64,000 nt of DNA, taken from Chromohalobacter beijerinckii. GTDB lineage: Bacteria; Pseudomonadota; Gammaproteobacteria; Pseudomonadales; Halomonadaceae. Location: NCBI RefSeq assembly GCF_023061185.1, contig NZ_JAKGAK010000001.1, positions 248,001-312,000 of the forward strand, read 5' to 3'. Positions 34,391 through 44,501 of this stretch are shown in pieces; within the stretch, counting starts at the first letter, position 1, and every line of letters begins with the position of its first letter. The position numbers were made by a program, and so were the translations under genes. The notes under the pieces were generated by a model. It saw only the letters and a program-made list of their open reading frames with translations. It had not been told where the DNA came from and made no database searches.

Positions 34391-36604
34391 TCAGCGGTGA
34401 CGGATCAGGAAGCAATGATGCAGATCCGGGCGCCGCGCGAAATCCGGATCGAACGTCCGCGCCGAAATGTCTTCCACCGCGAAACGCTCGCCCATGGCGG
34501 CGTCGAGCGTGAAACGCCGCTGATTGTTGGAGAACACCAAAGTACCGTCCGCTGACAGACGCGCCATCGCCAGTTCGATGAGCCGGGCGTGATCGCGCTG
34601 CACGTCGAGTACGTCATCCATCTTCTTGGAATTGGAGAACGTCGGCGGGTCCATGAAGATCAGGTCGAACTCGCTACCCGCGGTTTCCAGCCACCGCAGG
34701 CAGTCGTCACGGATCACCCGATGCCGGCTGGGATCGAGGCGGTTGAGCGCGAAGTTATCGCGTGCCCAGGTCAGGTAGGTATTGGAAAGATCGACGCTGA
34801 CACTGTCGCTGGCGCCCCCCAGTGCCGCCTGAACCGTCGCCGTTCCCGTGTAGCAGAACAGGTTGAGAAAACGCTTGCCGTCAGCCATGTCACGCAACAT
34901 TCGGCGCACGGGGCGATGATCCAAAAACAAACCGGTATCCAGGTAGTCGCGCAGATTGACCCACAACCGCGCCGGCCCTTCGCTGACTTCGAAACGTTCG
35001 CCGCTGGCCTCCTGCTTGGTATATTGCGCCTTGCCCGACTGTCGCGTGCGCTGTTTGTAATGCACGTCCTCCGCCCGCACGCCCAGCACCTGGGGAATGA
35101 CTTCCAAGGCATCGAACAAGCGACGTTGCGCCTGGCGCGGGTCTACTGAACGCGGTGGCGCGTATTCCTGCACATGTACGTGGTCGCCGTAGACATCCAC
35201 CGCCAGGGCATATTCCGGCATGTCCGCATCGTAAAGCCGATAACAGCTCTCGCCGGACTTTTTGAGCCACTTCTTCAGTCGCTTACGATTCTTCTCCAGC
35301 CGGTTGGCGAACATCTGCGCGCCCTCATTGCGCGGGGCACGGCCCGGCGCCTCCTGGGTGCCCTGCTCACCTGTCGAGTCGCTCTTGGCCGAGTCCTGGA
35401 CAGAAGCACCGCGCGAGCCACTCTCCGCCATGACCGGGATCAGCAGCAACTTGCAATCCAGCGGTCCGTTCTTGAACGCATACTGTTTGGTGGCCCGCAG
35501 CCCAGTGCGGTGGCCCAAGTCAGGGTTGCCGGTAAACAGCGCCAATTGCCAGCCTTCGAACTCGGCGCGCAGACGCTCGCCAAGGGCGGTATAGATGGGC
35601 ACCACCTCGGGCAGCTCGCCCAGGCGCTCGCCGTACGGCGGATTGGTGATGACCAGCCCCGGCCCATCGATGCCTTCAGGACGCGTCAGTTGCGCCACCT
35701 CGGCACCTTGCAACTCGATCAAGGAGGGGATTCCCGCGCGCATAGCATTGGCCTTGGCGGCGGCGATGGCCGGTGGGCTCTGATCGCGCCCGAACAGCTT
35801 TGACTTGACGCGGCGGCGCCCCACGCTGGCACGGGCGTCCGCCTCGCGCTTGAGCTCTTGCCATACGCCGGGGTCGTGCTCCGCCCAGGCCTCGAAGGCG
35901 AAATAGTGCCGGGCCAACTGGGGGGCGATGTCCGCCGCCATCAAGGCCGCCTCGATGAGCAACGTACCCGCCCCGCACATGGGATCGAGCAAGGGTTCCC
36001 CACGCCGTGCCCGCGCCGGCCAGTCGGCACGCATCAGCAAGGCGGCGGCGAGGTTTTCCTTGAGCGGTGCATGGCCGGCATCGCGGCGATAGCCACGCTG
36101 ATGCAGGCTACCACCGACCAGATCGAGTCCTAGCAGCAAACGTCCACGATGCAGGTGCGCGTAAATACGCGTATCGGGGTTTTTGAGCTCGATCACAGGG
36201 CGCTCATGGCCAGCCGCCCGCATCGAATCGACGATGCCATCCTTGACGCTCTGAGCCCCGAAGCGCGTATGGCGAATATGCTCGGATTGACCATGAAAAT
36301 CCACGGCCAGGCTGCTTCCAGTACGCAGGTGTGCGCGCCAGTCGACCCGGCGGGCGGCCTCGACCAGCGACTCGGGACGTTCTATGTCCTGCTCGCGCAG
36401 AAGGCAAAGCACCACGCGATTCGCCAGGCGCGACCACAGGCAGATGCGATAGGCCATCGCGACATCGGCCTGAACGTGGACACCCGCCACGGTCGTCCCG
36501 GTCACCTCCGCGCCGAAGCCCGCGAGTTCGTCGGCCAGCAAGCCCTCGAGGCCCTTGGGACAGGTGACGTAGAGCGTCAAGGATTGGGATTGCACATCGG
36601 TCAT
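34391..36604 (-). CDS. rlmL: Bifunctional 23S rRNA methyltransferase RlmKL
   Basis: A 737-aa fusion enzyme methylating G2445 (RlmL part) and G2069 (RlmK part) of 23S rRNA. The N-terminal half has a THUMP domain (about 45-155) and a methyltransferase with LLDPMCGAGTLLIEAAL and the NPPYGERLG catalytic motif. The C-terminal half (from about 450) has FLNLFCYTGTATVQAA and FMDPPTFSNSKKM. A charged low-complexity linker lies near residues 395-425. The ATG at 36604 fits the known N-terminus (TLYVTCPKGLEGLLADEL). Confidence 0.96.
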   Translation of the reverse strand: MTDVQSQSLTLYVTCPKGLEGLLADELAGFGAEVTGTTVAGVHVQADVAMAYRICLWSRLANRVVLCLLREQDIERPESLVEAARRVDWRAHLRTGSSLAVDFHGQSEHIRHTRFGAQSVKDGIVDSMRAAGHERPVIELKNPDTRIYAHLHRGRLLLGLDLVGGSLHQRGYRRDAGHAPLKENLAAALLMRADWPARARRGEPLLDPMCGAGTLLIEAALMAADIAPQLARHYFAFEAWAEHDPGVWQELKREADARASVGRRRVKSKLFGRDQSPPAIAAAKANAMRAGIPSLIELQGAEVAQLTRPEGIDGPGLVITNPPYGERLGELPEVVPIYTALGERLRAEFEGWQLALFTGNPDLGHRTGLRATKQYAFKNGPLDCKLLLIPVMAESGSRGASVQDSAKSDSTGEQGTQEAPGRAPRNEGAQMFANRLEKNRKRLKKWLKKSGESCYRLYDADMPEYALAVDVYGDHVHVQEYAPPRSVDPRQAQRRLFDALEVIPQVLGVRAEDVHYKQRTRQSGKAQYTKQEASGERFEVSEGPARLWVNLRDYLDTGLFLDHRPVRRMLRDMADGKRFLNLFCYTGTATVQAALGGASDSVSVDLSNTYLTWARDNFALNRLDPSRHRVIRDDCLRWLETAGSEFDLIFMDPPTFSNSKKMDDVLDVQRDHARLIELAMARLSADGTLVFSNNQRRFTLDAAMGERFAVEDISARTFDPDFARRPDLHHCFLIRHR

Positions 36605-36732
36605 AAAGTCGTCATCCCGGCGCCACGCGCCGGTCATATTCCTGTGGTTTACATGGAACGTTTGGCTTATGCCAAATCGCTGGTCGACAAATCCGCACCA
36701 AAGCACTAAAACTTAAAAGTAGTAGCTACTGA

Positions 36733-36746
36733 AAACGCATGCGTTT
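36733..36746. promoter_or_regulatory. 14-bp palindrome between rlmKL and rmf
   Basis: AAACGCATGCGTTT is a perfect palindrome, next to AGTAGCTACT (36721-36730), another perfect palindrome. Both lie between divergent start regions. They could be regulator sites, but short palindromes also occur by chance. Confidence 0.3.
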
Positions 36747-36843
36747 CGTGTCCGGACGTTCCGGTTCATGGCGGTGATGGGTGCCCCATTGTCGGCATGT
36801 ACTGTCAGATCTCAACAATCGGTTCTTGATAAGAGGCCATCCG

Positions 36844-37050
36844 ATGAAACGACAGAAACGTGATCGCTTTCAGCGTGCATATGTCCACGGATACAAAGCC
36901 GGCATGACGGGGCGCTCTCGCGATGATTGCCCCAGCCAGAACATCAACCTCCGTGAATACTGGATGAGCGGTTGGCGTGAAGGTCGTGGGGACCAATGGG
37001 CCGGCATGACGGGGATTTCCGGCATCCATCGAAACCCCATGGTACTGTGA
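36844..37050 (+). CDS. rmf: Ribosome modulation factor
   Basis: A 68-aa basic protein that dimerises 70S ribosomes into inactive 100S particles in stationary phase. It begins MKRQKRDRFQRAYVHGYKAG, nearly the same as E. coli RMF, and keeps GRSRDDCP and WMSGWREGRGD. The C-terminal tail (about 12 residues) is longer than in E. coli. AGAGG lies about 8 nt before the ATG. A strong terminator follows at 37106. Confidence 0.96.
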   Translation: MKRQKRDRFQRAYVHGYKAGMTGRSRDDCPSQNINLREYWMSGWREGRGDQWAGMTGISGIHRNPMVL

Positions 37051-37105
37051 TGGTAGAACCCTTCGTGGCACCTGGATCGACGCCCCATTGACAGGTCCAT
37101 GACAA

Positions 37106-37127
37106 GGCCCGCAACGCGGGCCTTTTT
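37106..37127 (+). terminator. Rho-independent terminator of rmf
   Basis: GGCCCGC-AAC-GCGGGCC (37106-37122) is directly followed by TTTTT. Confidence 0.9.
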
Positions 37128-37140
37128 GCGTCTAAGCACA

Positions 37141-38145
37141 TTACGTCAGCGCCCGAGCACATTCGCCCACCAGCGCCGGTCCCCGATAGATGAAGCCAGT
37201 ATAAAGCTGTACGAGATCGGCCCCCGCCTTGCATTTGGCACGCGCTGCGTCACCACTGTCGATACCGCCGACGCCAATGATCGGCAGCGTCGGTAGGTGG
37301 CGGCGCAACTCCTGGATCACCGCATTGGAAGGCTCGAATACCGGGCGGCCGGAAAGCCCGCCCTGCTCCTCGGCATGTGCAAGCCCCGCCACCGCCTCGC
37401 GCGACACCGTGGTATTGGTAGCAATAACGGCATCGACGCCGTTGGCCGCCAGCGCCTGTGCAACTAACGCGACCTCATCGGCATCCATATCGGGAGCGAT
37501 CTTCACGACCAGAGGCACGCTCCGGCCACTAGCGGCATCGAGGCGGTGTTTTTCCTCGACCAGCGTGCCCAGTAACGCCTCCAGATGCTCGCCGAACTGT
37601 AAGTTGCGCAGCCCCGGTGTGTTCGGCGACGACAGGTTCACCGTGACATAATCCGCGTGCGCGTGAACTTTGCGCAGACACGTCAGGTAATCATCCACCG
37701 CGTGCTCGACTGGCGTACTCAAATTCTTGCCAATGTTGATGCCGATCACGCCGCGGTAACGACTCTTGCGTACATTGGCGACAAGCGCGTCGACGCCGGC
37801 ATTGTTGAACCCCATGCGATTGATGATCGCGCCGCATTCCGGCACGCGAAACAGACGTGGCCTGGGGTTGCCCGGCTGCGGCTTGGGCGTCACCGTGCCT
37901 ACTTCGACGAAGCCAAAACCCAGTGCCCCGAGCGCATCGAGGTGCTCGGCATTCTTATCGAGCCCCGCTGCCAACCCCACGCGATTGGGGAACGTCAGCC
38001 CCATCAGCGTGACGGGCGCCTCGACATGCGCGCCCATCCACCTGCTCAGCCCCAGGCGATGGCCGGCATCGAGTGATGTCAGGGCAACGCCATGAGCGGT
38101 TTCAGGATCGAGTCGGAACAGTAGCGAACGGGCCAGGGCGTACAT
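37141..38145 (-). CDS. pyrD: Dihydroorotate dehydrogenase (quinone), class 2
   Basis: A 334-aa membrane-associated FMN enzyme that oxidises dihydroorotate to orotate with quinone in pyrimidine synthesis. The amphipathic N-terminus [18 protein letters not shown] is the class 2 membrane anchor. FMN and substrate residues are in [34 protein letters not shown] and the catalytic-serine loop [20 protein letters not shown] precedes the ATG at 38145. The frame extends to 38238 without family similarity. Confidence 0.96.
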   Translation of the reverse strand: MYALARSLLFRLDPETAHGVALTSLDAGHRLGLSRWMGAHVEAPVTLMGLTFPNRVGLAAGLDKNAEHLDALGALGFGFVEVGTVTPKPQPGNPRPRLFRVPECGAIINRMGFNNAGVDALVANVRKSRYRGVIGINIGKNLSTPVEHAVDDYLTCLRKVHAHADYVTVNLSSPNTPGLRNLQFGEHLEALLGTLVEEKHRLDAASGRSVPLVVKIAPDMDADEVALVAQALAANGVDAVIATNTTVSREAVAGLAHAEEQGGLSGRPVFEPSNAVIQELRRHLPTLPIIGVGGIDSGDAARAKCKAGADLVQLYTGFIYRGPALVGECARALT

Positions 38146-38222
38146 GAATCCTCGGACAATGTAATAAGCGGCAAGACATGAAATGGGCGCGCAGTATAGC
38201 GTAGCCATGCCCAAAAGCGCAG

Positions 38223-38254
38223 AGCCCCGCATTCGCACATGGCGAAGCGGGGCT
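38223..38254 (-). terminator. Terminator hairpin of the secreted-protein gene
   Basis: The long imperfect stem AGCCCCGC-A-TTCGC (38223-38236) / GCGAA-GCGGGGCT (38242-38254) lies about 40 nt past the leftward gene's stop. A TTTT tract follows 6 nt later in that direction. Confidence 0.6.
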
Positions 38255-38293
38255 CGCGTCGGGATGCGTCAGCCCCCGACAATGCATCGAACC

Positions 38294-39349
38294 TTACGGC
38301 TGAGTATCGAGCTGCTGCACGCGTAGCGTGTAGTTGTTGACGCCGCTCATCGCACTGCCGAACTTCTGGCCTTTCACCCAAACGGTGTAACGCCCCGGTT
38401 GCAATGTGGTTTCGATATCGAAATCGCTCTCGAAACCTTCGCCCGCGTCACTCGCCACGACATCACCGTTTTCGTCGAGAATCCGCGCTTCGAGACGATA
38501 GGTTCCCTCGTTGCCAGGGAAGGTCGAGCTTGTCACCGACACGGTGCCCGCTTCCACCACGTCGAAACTCAACACCTTGCCCTGCTCACGAATGGCCAAA
38601 TCGGTCACAATCTCGTCGAAGGCATCCGGCAAGGCGTCTTCGTCATTGGCGGACGCGGCTTCATCGTCGGAAGAACCAACGGCCTGGTCACCGGCCGATG
38701 CGGTGGACGTCTCCGACGAGGACGCAGAAGAAGCTGTCCCGCTGGCTTCGGGACGCGGCGCAGCGATGGCCGCCACCGCATCATCATCATCGACGAACGC
38801 CGTCGTATGGCCATCTTTACCCGGGCCACCGAACATGATGCCGCCACCAGCATCGACACCACTTTCATCGTTTGAAAGCCGGTTGCCCTGGGCATCCAAG
38901 CCATTGACGGAGATAACGAAGCTATTGCCGCCCGTCTTGGTAGTACCGAACTTCTGACCGGATACACGCAACACGTAATCGCCGGGCTCCAGACGTTGCT
39001 CCATGGTCAAGCCATCGTTCTGGCCCAGCCCCGACGCCGAAGCGATCTCCTTGCCCTGCTCATCGAGCAAGGTTGCTTCGATCCGGTAATCGTCGGAGTC
39101 GCCCGGCAAGGTCGAGCTCTGGAATTGATAGCGTCCTGCCTTTTCAACGGTAAAGGGATGCGTTTGCGTCCCGCCGAAGAAAAAACTCTGGCTACGTGCA
39201 TCGGAGCTCGACTGCAAGAAATCGGTAAGATCGATTTTAGCCGCCGCTTCGTGCGCCTTCTGCTGTGCAGCGCTCTGGGCCATGGCCAGCGATGACGTGC
39301 TGGCCAGTCCCAGGGCCACGAGCATTGTGGTAATAACGCGATGATTCAT
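38294..39349 (-). CDS. Secreted protein with two tandem PPC-like beta domains
   Basis: A 351-aa exported protein of unknown function. The signal peptide is residues 1-24 (cleavage after SLAMA). Two homologous modules of about 90 aa follow: at about 62-155 (FTVEKAGRYQFQSSTLPGDS to FVISVNGLD) and about 255-348 (FDVVEAGTVSVTSSTFPGNE to YTLRVQQLD). Each ends with a near-identical GQKFG turn, and both resemble bacterial pre-peptidase C-terminal domains. They are joined by an acidic Ser/Asp/Ala-rich linker (about 180-245), typical of halophile exported proteins. No enzymatic motif is visible. It may bind carbohydrate or surface structures (inference). Confidence 0.75.
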   Translation of the reverse strand: MNHRVITTMLVALGLASTSSLAMAQSAAQQKAHEAAAKIDLTDFLQSSSDARSQSFFFGGTQTHPFTVEKAGRYQFQSSTLPGDSDDYRIEATLLDEQGKEIASASGLGQNDGLTMEQRLEPGDYVLRVSGQKFGTTKTGGNSFVISVNGLDAQGNRLSNDESGVDAGGGIMFGGPGKDGHTTAFVDDDDAVAAIAAPRPEASGTASSASSSETSTASAGDQAVGSSDDEAASANDEDALPDAFDEIVTDLAIREQGKVLSFDVVEAGTVSVTSSTFPGNEGTYRLEARILDENGDVVASDAGEGFESDFDIETTLQPGRYTVWVKGQKFGSAMSGVNNYTLRVQQLDTQP

Positions 39350-39489
39350 GGGGCTTCTCTACTTGGCTTCGAACCTGAGTCGAGCACAGCATATCAGAGA
39401 CATAAGCGCCAATGCTTCACTTGCGGGTTCGAAGAGGAAGGAAAATCGACAATGCCCCAAGCCTCGTGCTCGGGGCATTATGTGCGGAC

Positions 39490-42400
39490 TTATCCCTCGC
39501 CGTTGCTCTCGGCGAGATCGACCAGCTCGCGAATGGCCACCGCGAATAGCGGGAAACCACCCTGGGAACCCGAACGCACCTCATTGAGCAGGCCGCACCA
39601 GCGTTCGACCAAGCCCGCGTGGCGTTCCAGCCACTGCTCGACACGAGGCTCCACGCCACTCGGCGCGCCGTCCATCTTGAGCACGCTGACGGTCAGTGCC
39701 AATTGCTGGCGATCGAGATCGTCGCGGAAGGTTTCGCGCGCCTGCGCCTGCCAGCTATCGCGTACCTTTAGTGCGTTGATCTGGCCATTCATCCACGGCA
39801 GCTCCAGACGATGGCCAATGTCGTAATAGACCTCGGCGACACGCTGGATCTTCTCGTCGGTGGCACGCGCCGCTTCGATGATGCCCAGACCGGCATATAG
39901 GCTGTTGGCCGCCGCGACAACGCTCGCCAGAGAGGTTGGCACGCCGGCTTTTTCCAGCTCATCGCGACGCGCATCCCACGTTTCGTGATCCTCTCCGCGC
40001 AGGCGCTTGCCGACGCTCTCTTGCAATTGGGTGATACGCGGCGCGAAATACTCCACCGCTTCCTGAATGCTCTGATTGGTACGATGACGCAGGAACCAGC
40101 GCGTGGCCCGACGCAGCAGTCGCATCAGATCGAGCATCATGCCGTACTGAACGCGGCTTTCGACCTGATAATCGAGCGCCTCGATCTGCTCCCAGAGGCC
40201 TTCGAGATTGAAGCAATCGCGCGCGATGAGATAGGCGCGCGTCACTTCCGCTCGTGTGGCACCAGTGGAGTCACGTAGACGCCGCACGAAGGTGACCCCC
40301 ATATGATCGACCAGATCATTGGCGATCTGCGTCGCGGTGATCTCGCGCTTCAAGCGATGCTGATACATCTCGTCCGGGAAGCGCTCGACCAGCGTCTGCG
40401 GGAAGGCCCGTGCCATATGCCGCTGGACATGCGGATTGTCCGGCAGGTCGGAGGCGATCATGTCGGTCTTCAGCGCGCTCTTGGCATAAGAAATCAGCAC
40501 CGACAGCTCGGGAAGCGTCAGGCCGTTTTCCGCATTGGAGCGCTCGACCAGCATCTCGTCGGAGGGCAAGAACTCCAGTTCGCGATCCAGCCCGCCCGCG
40601 GCTTCCAGCTCATTGATGAAGCGGCGATAGGGCCCCATGCCTTGCTGGCTGAGAATCTCCGACAAGGAGAGTGCCTGGGTCTGGCGATAGTTATCGCGCA
40701 GGACCAGTTCACTCACTTCCTCGGTCATGCTCGCCAGCAACTCATTGCGCTGCTTGTCGGTCATGTCGCCGGCTTTGACGATATCGTCGAGCAGGATCTT
40801 GATATTGACTTCATGGTCGGAGCAATTGACCCCGCCAGCATTGTCGATGAAGTCGGTCGTGACGCGTACGCCCTGCTCTGCGGCTTCCATGCGCCCGAGT
40901 TGGGTAAAGCCGAGATTGCCGCCTTCACCGATCACCCGGCAGCGCAACTCATGACCATCGACACGCAAGGCATCGTTGGCCTTGTCACCCACCTCGGCAT
41001 GCGTCTCGTCGGACGCCTTGACGTAGGTACCAATGCCGCCATTCCAGAGCAGATCGCAACGCGAGGTCAGAATCGCGCGAATCAACTCGTTGGGCGACAA
41101 TTTGCCGGCCTTGATATCGAAGGCCTTTTTCATCTGCGGCGTGATATTGATGGACTTGGCATCGCGCGAGAACACGCCCCCACCTTCGGAGATCAGGGCG
41201 GTGTCGTAGTCCTCCCAGCTCGAGCGCGCCAGCTCGAACATGCGCTTGCGTTCCTTGAACGAAGCCGCGGTGTCTGGGTCGGGGTCGACGAAGATATGCC
41301 GGTGATTGAAGGCGGCAACGAGGCGAATCTTGTCCGACAACAGCATGCCGTTGCCGAACACGTCGCCCGCCATGTCGCCGATACCCACCACGCTGAACGG
41401 CGTTTCCTGGGTATTGAGGCCCATTTCGCGGAAGTGGCGCTTGACCGATTCCCAAGCACCCTTGGCGGTAATCCCCATTTTCTTGTGATCATAGCCGTGC
41501 TCGCCGCCGGAGGCGAAAGCGTCGCCCAGCCAATGGCCGTATTCCAGCGAAATGGCATTGGCGATGTCCGAGAAAGTCGCGGTGCCCTTGTCGGCAGCCA
41601 CCACCAGGTAGGGATCGGCCTCGTCGTGACGCACCACGCGCTCGGGCGGCACGGTCTCGCCACCTTCCAGATTGTCCGTCACGTCAAGCAGCGCGCGGAT
41701 GAATATCTGATAGCAGGCGATGCCTTCTTTCTGCACCGTGTCGCGGTCGGCACCATCGGGCATGCGCTTGCAGATGAAGCCGCCCTTGGCGCCTACCGGA
41801 ACGATGACGGCGTTCTTGACCTGCTGCGCCTTGGCCAGCCCCAGGATCTCGGTACGGAAGTCCTCGTGACGATCGGACCAGCGCAGCCCGCCGCGCGCGA
41901 CCTTGCCGCTGCGCAGGTGGACACCCTCGACGCGCGGCGAGTAGACGAATATCTCGAACATCGGCCGTGGTTTGGGCATGTCCGGCACTTGCGTCGGCTC
42001 GAGCTTGAGGGCGATGTAATCCTTGGCCTCGCCATCTTCGCGCCGTTGATAATAGTTGGTCCGCAATGTCGCCTGAATCAGCGCCATATAGCGGCGCAGC
42101 AACAGGTCGTCATTGAGACTGGCGACTTCATCGAGCAAGCCCTCGATGCGCGTCACGCATTCTTCGATCTCGCTGTCGCCGGCGGCATCGTCGGGATCGA
42201 AGCGTAGTTCGAACAGCGTCACCAGTTCACGCGTGATTTCCGGGTGGCTGGCAAACGTATTGGCGATATAGTCCTGCGACAGACCGAAGCGCAATTGCTT
42301 GAGATAACGCGCATAGGCACGTAGAACCGCCACTTCGCGCCACGCCAGGTTGGCACCGATGACCAGGCGATTGAAGGCATCGCTTTCGGCATCGCCGGTC

Positions 42401-44328
42401 CAGATGCGCGTGAATGCCTCGATGAAGACATCGCGCATTTCCTGAAGATTGACGACCCCGTCGCCACGGTGCTCAAGCGTGAAGTCATGAATCCAGTACG
42501 TCTGGTCAGGACATTCGACTTCGTAGGGACGCTCGCTGATTACGCGGAGCCCCAGGTTTTCGAGCACTGGCAGCACATCGGAGAGCGGGATCGGCTGGTC
42601 GGCATGGAAAAGCTTGAGATTGACCCCGTCGATGTTCTCCTCGACCAGTCGATAAAGACTCAAGCTGATCGGCGCGTTCCCACCCAACTCACCGAGATGG
42701 TGAATATCGTAAACGGCAGTGCGGGCCGAAAAGTCTTCGCGATAGCTGTTGGGGAACGCCTCGCGATAATCTTGCATCAGGCGGTTAGCCTGTTCTTCGC
42801 CGTAGCCCTCGACCATGGCGGTCTGCAGGTCATCCCGCCAACTACGCGAGAGCGCCGTAATCTTCTTCTCTAGGCGCCGTATATCGTATTCGGCCGGGCG
42901 CTCGCCGTTGAAACGCAGGATGAACTGGATTCTCGCCAGCACCGACTCGGACAAATATGTATTGAAATCACCGAAGGTAGCGTCGAGCTCTTCGCAGAGC
43001 AGGTTCTGGATACGCACGCGCAATTCGGTGGAGAACACATCGCGCGGTACGAATGCCAGGCACGAATAGAACTGACCGAAACGGTCCTCGCGAATGAACA
43101 AGCGCACCTTGCGCCGTTCGCGGATATTGAGGATGCCAAAGGCAGTCTGCGCCAGCTCGTCGGTGTCGATCTGGAACAGATCGTCACGCGGATAGACCTC
43201 GAGGATCTGCGTCAGTTGTTTACCGTTATGCCCCTTGGGATTGACGCCCGCGGCCTTGATGACGGCGTCGATCTTCTTGCGCAACACCGGTACGTTGCGC
43301 GGCGATTCGTTGTAGACCGTCGACGTATAGAGCCCTAGAAAGCGCCGCTCACCGATGACGCGACCGTCTTCGTCGTAACGGTCGATGGAGATGTAATCCG
43401 GGTAGGCGGGGCGATGCACGCGCGCGTGATAGGCGCTCTTGGCGAAGGACAGAAGCTCCGGCACCAATACATACTGATCGTCTTCGACGCCCTCATCGGT
43501 ACTGATGCGTTCGCGGTAACGCGGCTGGTCGAGCCTGAACACGCCCAGCTCGCTCTTGGGTATCTGGCGTAGACGATCCTGACCGTCTTCCTGCAACACC
43601 TCGTACTCGTCATAACCCAGGAAGGTGAAATGATCGTCGAGCAGCCACTCGAGGAAAGCGATGGCTTCTTTATGATCGTCAGCCTTGATCTGCTTCGGGC
43701 GCTGCGCCTTGAGCTCCTTGATCGACTCGCGCACCCGCTCACGCATGGGATCGAAGTCTTCCACCGCCGCACGCACGTCGCACAGTACTTCTTTGAGGCT
43801 GTCGTGCAGGTCGTCCAGGGTCGCCGTATCGGAATGGCGGTCGACCTCCACCAGGATGATCGACTCGCGCGATGCCGGCGCGTTCTTGGCCTCGGTCGAG
43901 GTTACGCGCTTGAGATGATGCTTGGCATCGCGTTCCACCGCCAGAACGGAGTTATGAATCGCATGCACGGTCAGTCCGCGGCGATTGAGCTCGATACGCA
44001 CCGAATCGACGAGAAACGGCATATCTTCGTGCAGCACGGCCACTACGGTGTGCGGCGACTGCCAGCCGTGTTCCTCGAAGTCGGCATTGAAGACGCGCAC
44101 CTTCGCCTCGCTGGGATCATGCGTTTGCATGAAGTGCCACGCTGACAACGTCGCGCCGTAGATATCATCCAAACCGCGCTCAGCGGCTTCCTCGAACGGC
44201 GCCGAGGCATACAGGTCCTCGGCGAAAGCAGCGATCCGCTCCACTTTTTCCTGGGGAAGCCGCTTGGCCAGTTGTTCTTTGAGCTGGGCGAGAAAATCTT
44301 CCTTGCCCTCGATCGCAACGTGTTGCAT
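39490..44328 (-). CDS. gdhB: NAD-specific glutamate dehydrogenase, 180-kDa class
   Basis: A 1612-aa catabolic enzyme oxidatively deaminating glutamate to 2-oxoglutarate. Length and layout match the large GDH180 family (Pseudomonas GdhB about 1620 aa). The N-terminal about 700 residues are regulatory (ACT-like). The catalytic core includes RGGLRWSDRHEDFRTEILGL and IVPVGAKGGFICKRMPDG (about residues 810-860), the substrate/NAD region FSVVGIGDMAGDVFGNGML (about 980), and a helical C-terminal domain. The start is the ATG at 44328 with GAGG 6 nt upstream; the adjacent TTG at 44331 is unlikely. Monocistronic by position. Confidence 0.96.
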   Translation of the reverse strand: MQHVAIEGKEDFLAQLKEQLAKRLPQEKVERIAAFAEDLYASAPFEEAAERGLDDIYGATLSAWHFMQTHDPSEAKVRVFNADFEEHGWQSPHTVVAVLHEDMPFLVDSVRIELNRRGLTVHAIHNSVLAVERDAKHHLKRVTSTEAKNAPASRESIILVEVDRHSDTATLDDLHDSLKEVLCDVRAAVEDFDPMRERVRESIKELKAQRPKQIKADDHKEAIAFLEWLLDDHFTFLGYDEYEVLQEDGQDRLRQIPKSELGVFRLDQPRYRERISTDEGVEDDQYVLVPELLSFAKSAYHARVHRPAYPDYISIDRYDEDGRVIGERRFLGLYTSTVYNESPRNVPVLRKKIDAVIKAAGVNPKGHNGKQLTQILEVYPRDDLFQIDTDELAQTAFGILNIRERRKVRLFIREDRFGQFYSCLAFVPRDVFSTELRVRIQNLLCEELDATFGDFNTYLSESVLARIQFILRFNGERPAEYDIRRLEKKITALSRSWRDDLQTAMVEGYGEEQANRLMQDYREAFPNSYREDFSARTAVYDIHHLGELGGNAPISLSLYRLVEENIDGVNLKLFHADQPIPLSDVLPVLENLGLRVISERPYEVECPDQTYWIHDFTLEHRGDGVVNLQEMRDVFIEAFTRIWTGDAESDAFNRLVIGANLAWREVAVLRAYARYLKQLRFGLSQDYIANTFASHPEITRELVTLFELRFDPDDAAGDSEIEECVTRIEGLLDEVASLNDDLLLRRYMALIQATLRTNYYQRREDGEAKDYIALKLEPTQVPDMPKPRPMFEIFVYSPRVEGVHLRSGKVARGGLRWSDRHEDFRTEILGLAKAQQVKNAVIVPVGAKGGFICKRMPDGADRDTVQKEGIACYQIFIRALLDVTDNLEGGETVPPERVVRHDEADPYLVVAADKGTATFSDIANAISLEYGHWLGDAFASGGEHGYDHKKMGITAKGAWESVKRHFREMGLNTQETPFSVVGIGDMAGDVFGNGMLLSDKIRLVAAFNHRHIFVDPDPDTAASFKERKRMFELARSSWEDYDTALISEGGGVFSRDAKSINITPQMKKAFDIKAGKLSPNELIRAILTSRCDLLWNGGIGTYVKASDETHAEVGDKANDALRVDGHELRCRVIGEGGNLGFTQLGRMEAAEQGVRVTTDFIDNAGGVNCSDHEVNIKILLDDIVKAGDMTDKQRNELLASMTEEVSELVLRDNYRQTQALSLSEILSQQGMGPYRRFINELEAAGGLDRELEFLPSDEMLVERSNAENGLTLPELSVLISYAKSALKTDMIASDLPDNPHVQRHMARAFPQTLVERFPDEMYQHRLKREITATQIANDLVDHMGVTFVRRLRDSTGATRAEVTRAYLIARDCFNLEGLWEQIEALDYQVESRVQYGMMLDLMRLLRRATRWFLRHRTNQSIQEAVEYFAPRITQLQESVGKRLRGEDHETWDARRDELEKAGVPTSLASVVAAANSLYAGLGIIEAARATDEKIQRVAEVYYDIGHRLELPWMNGQINALKVRDSWQAQARETFRDDLDRQQLALTVSVLKMDGAPSGVEPRVEQWLERHAGLVERWCGLLNEVRSGSQGGFPLFAVAIRELVDLAESNGEG

Positions 44329-44501
44329 CAAGCACCTCGTCTACGACCGGCCGCCCTTCATGGCGACCGATGAATGATCCTTCGGCGGCACGCACGCGTA
44401 TCGCGTGAGCCACCACGGTGACACGAGCTTACTCCCATCGCACGTCAGACCCCACCAATGTGACGCTCCCTCATGGCATATGCCGGTTGTGCATGGGCTC
44501 G

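Noticed and set aside
40303-42207. 634-codon open frame on the + strand opposite gdhB
   Set aside because: Antisense shadow of a strongly conserved glutamate dehydrogenase. His/Gln-rich composition typical of reverse-frame translation.
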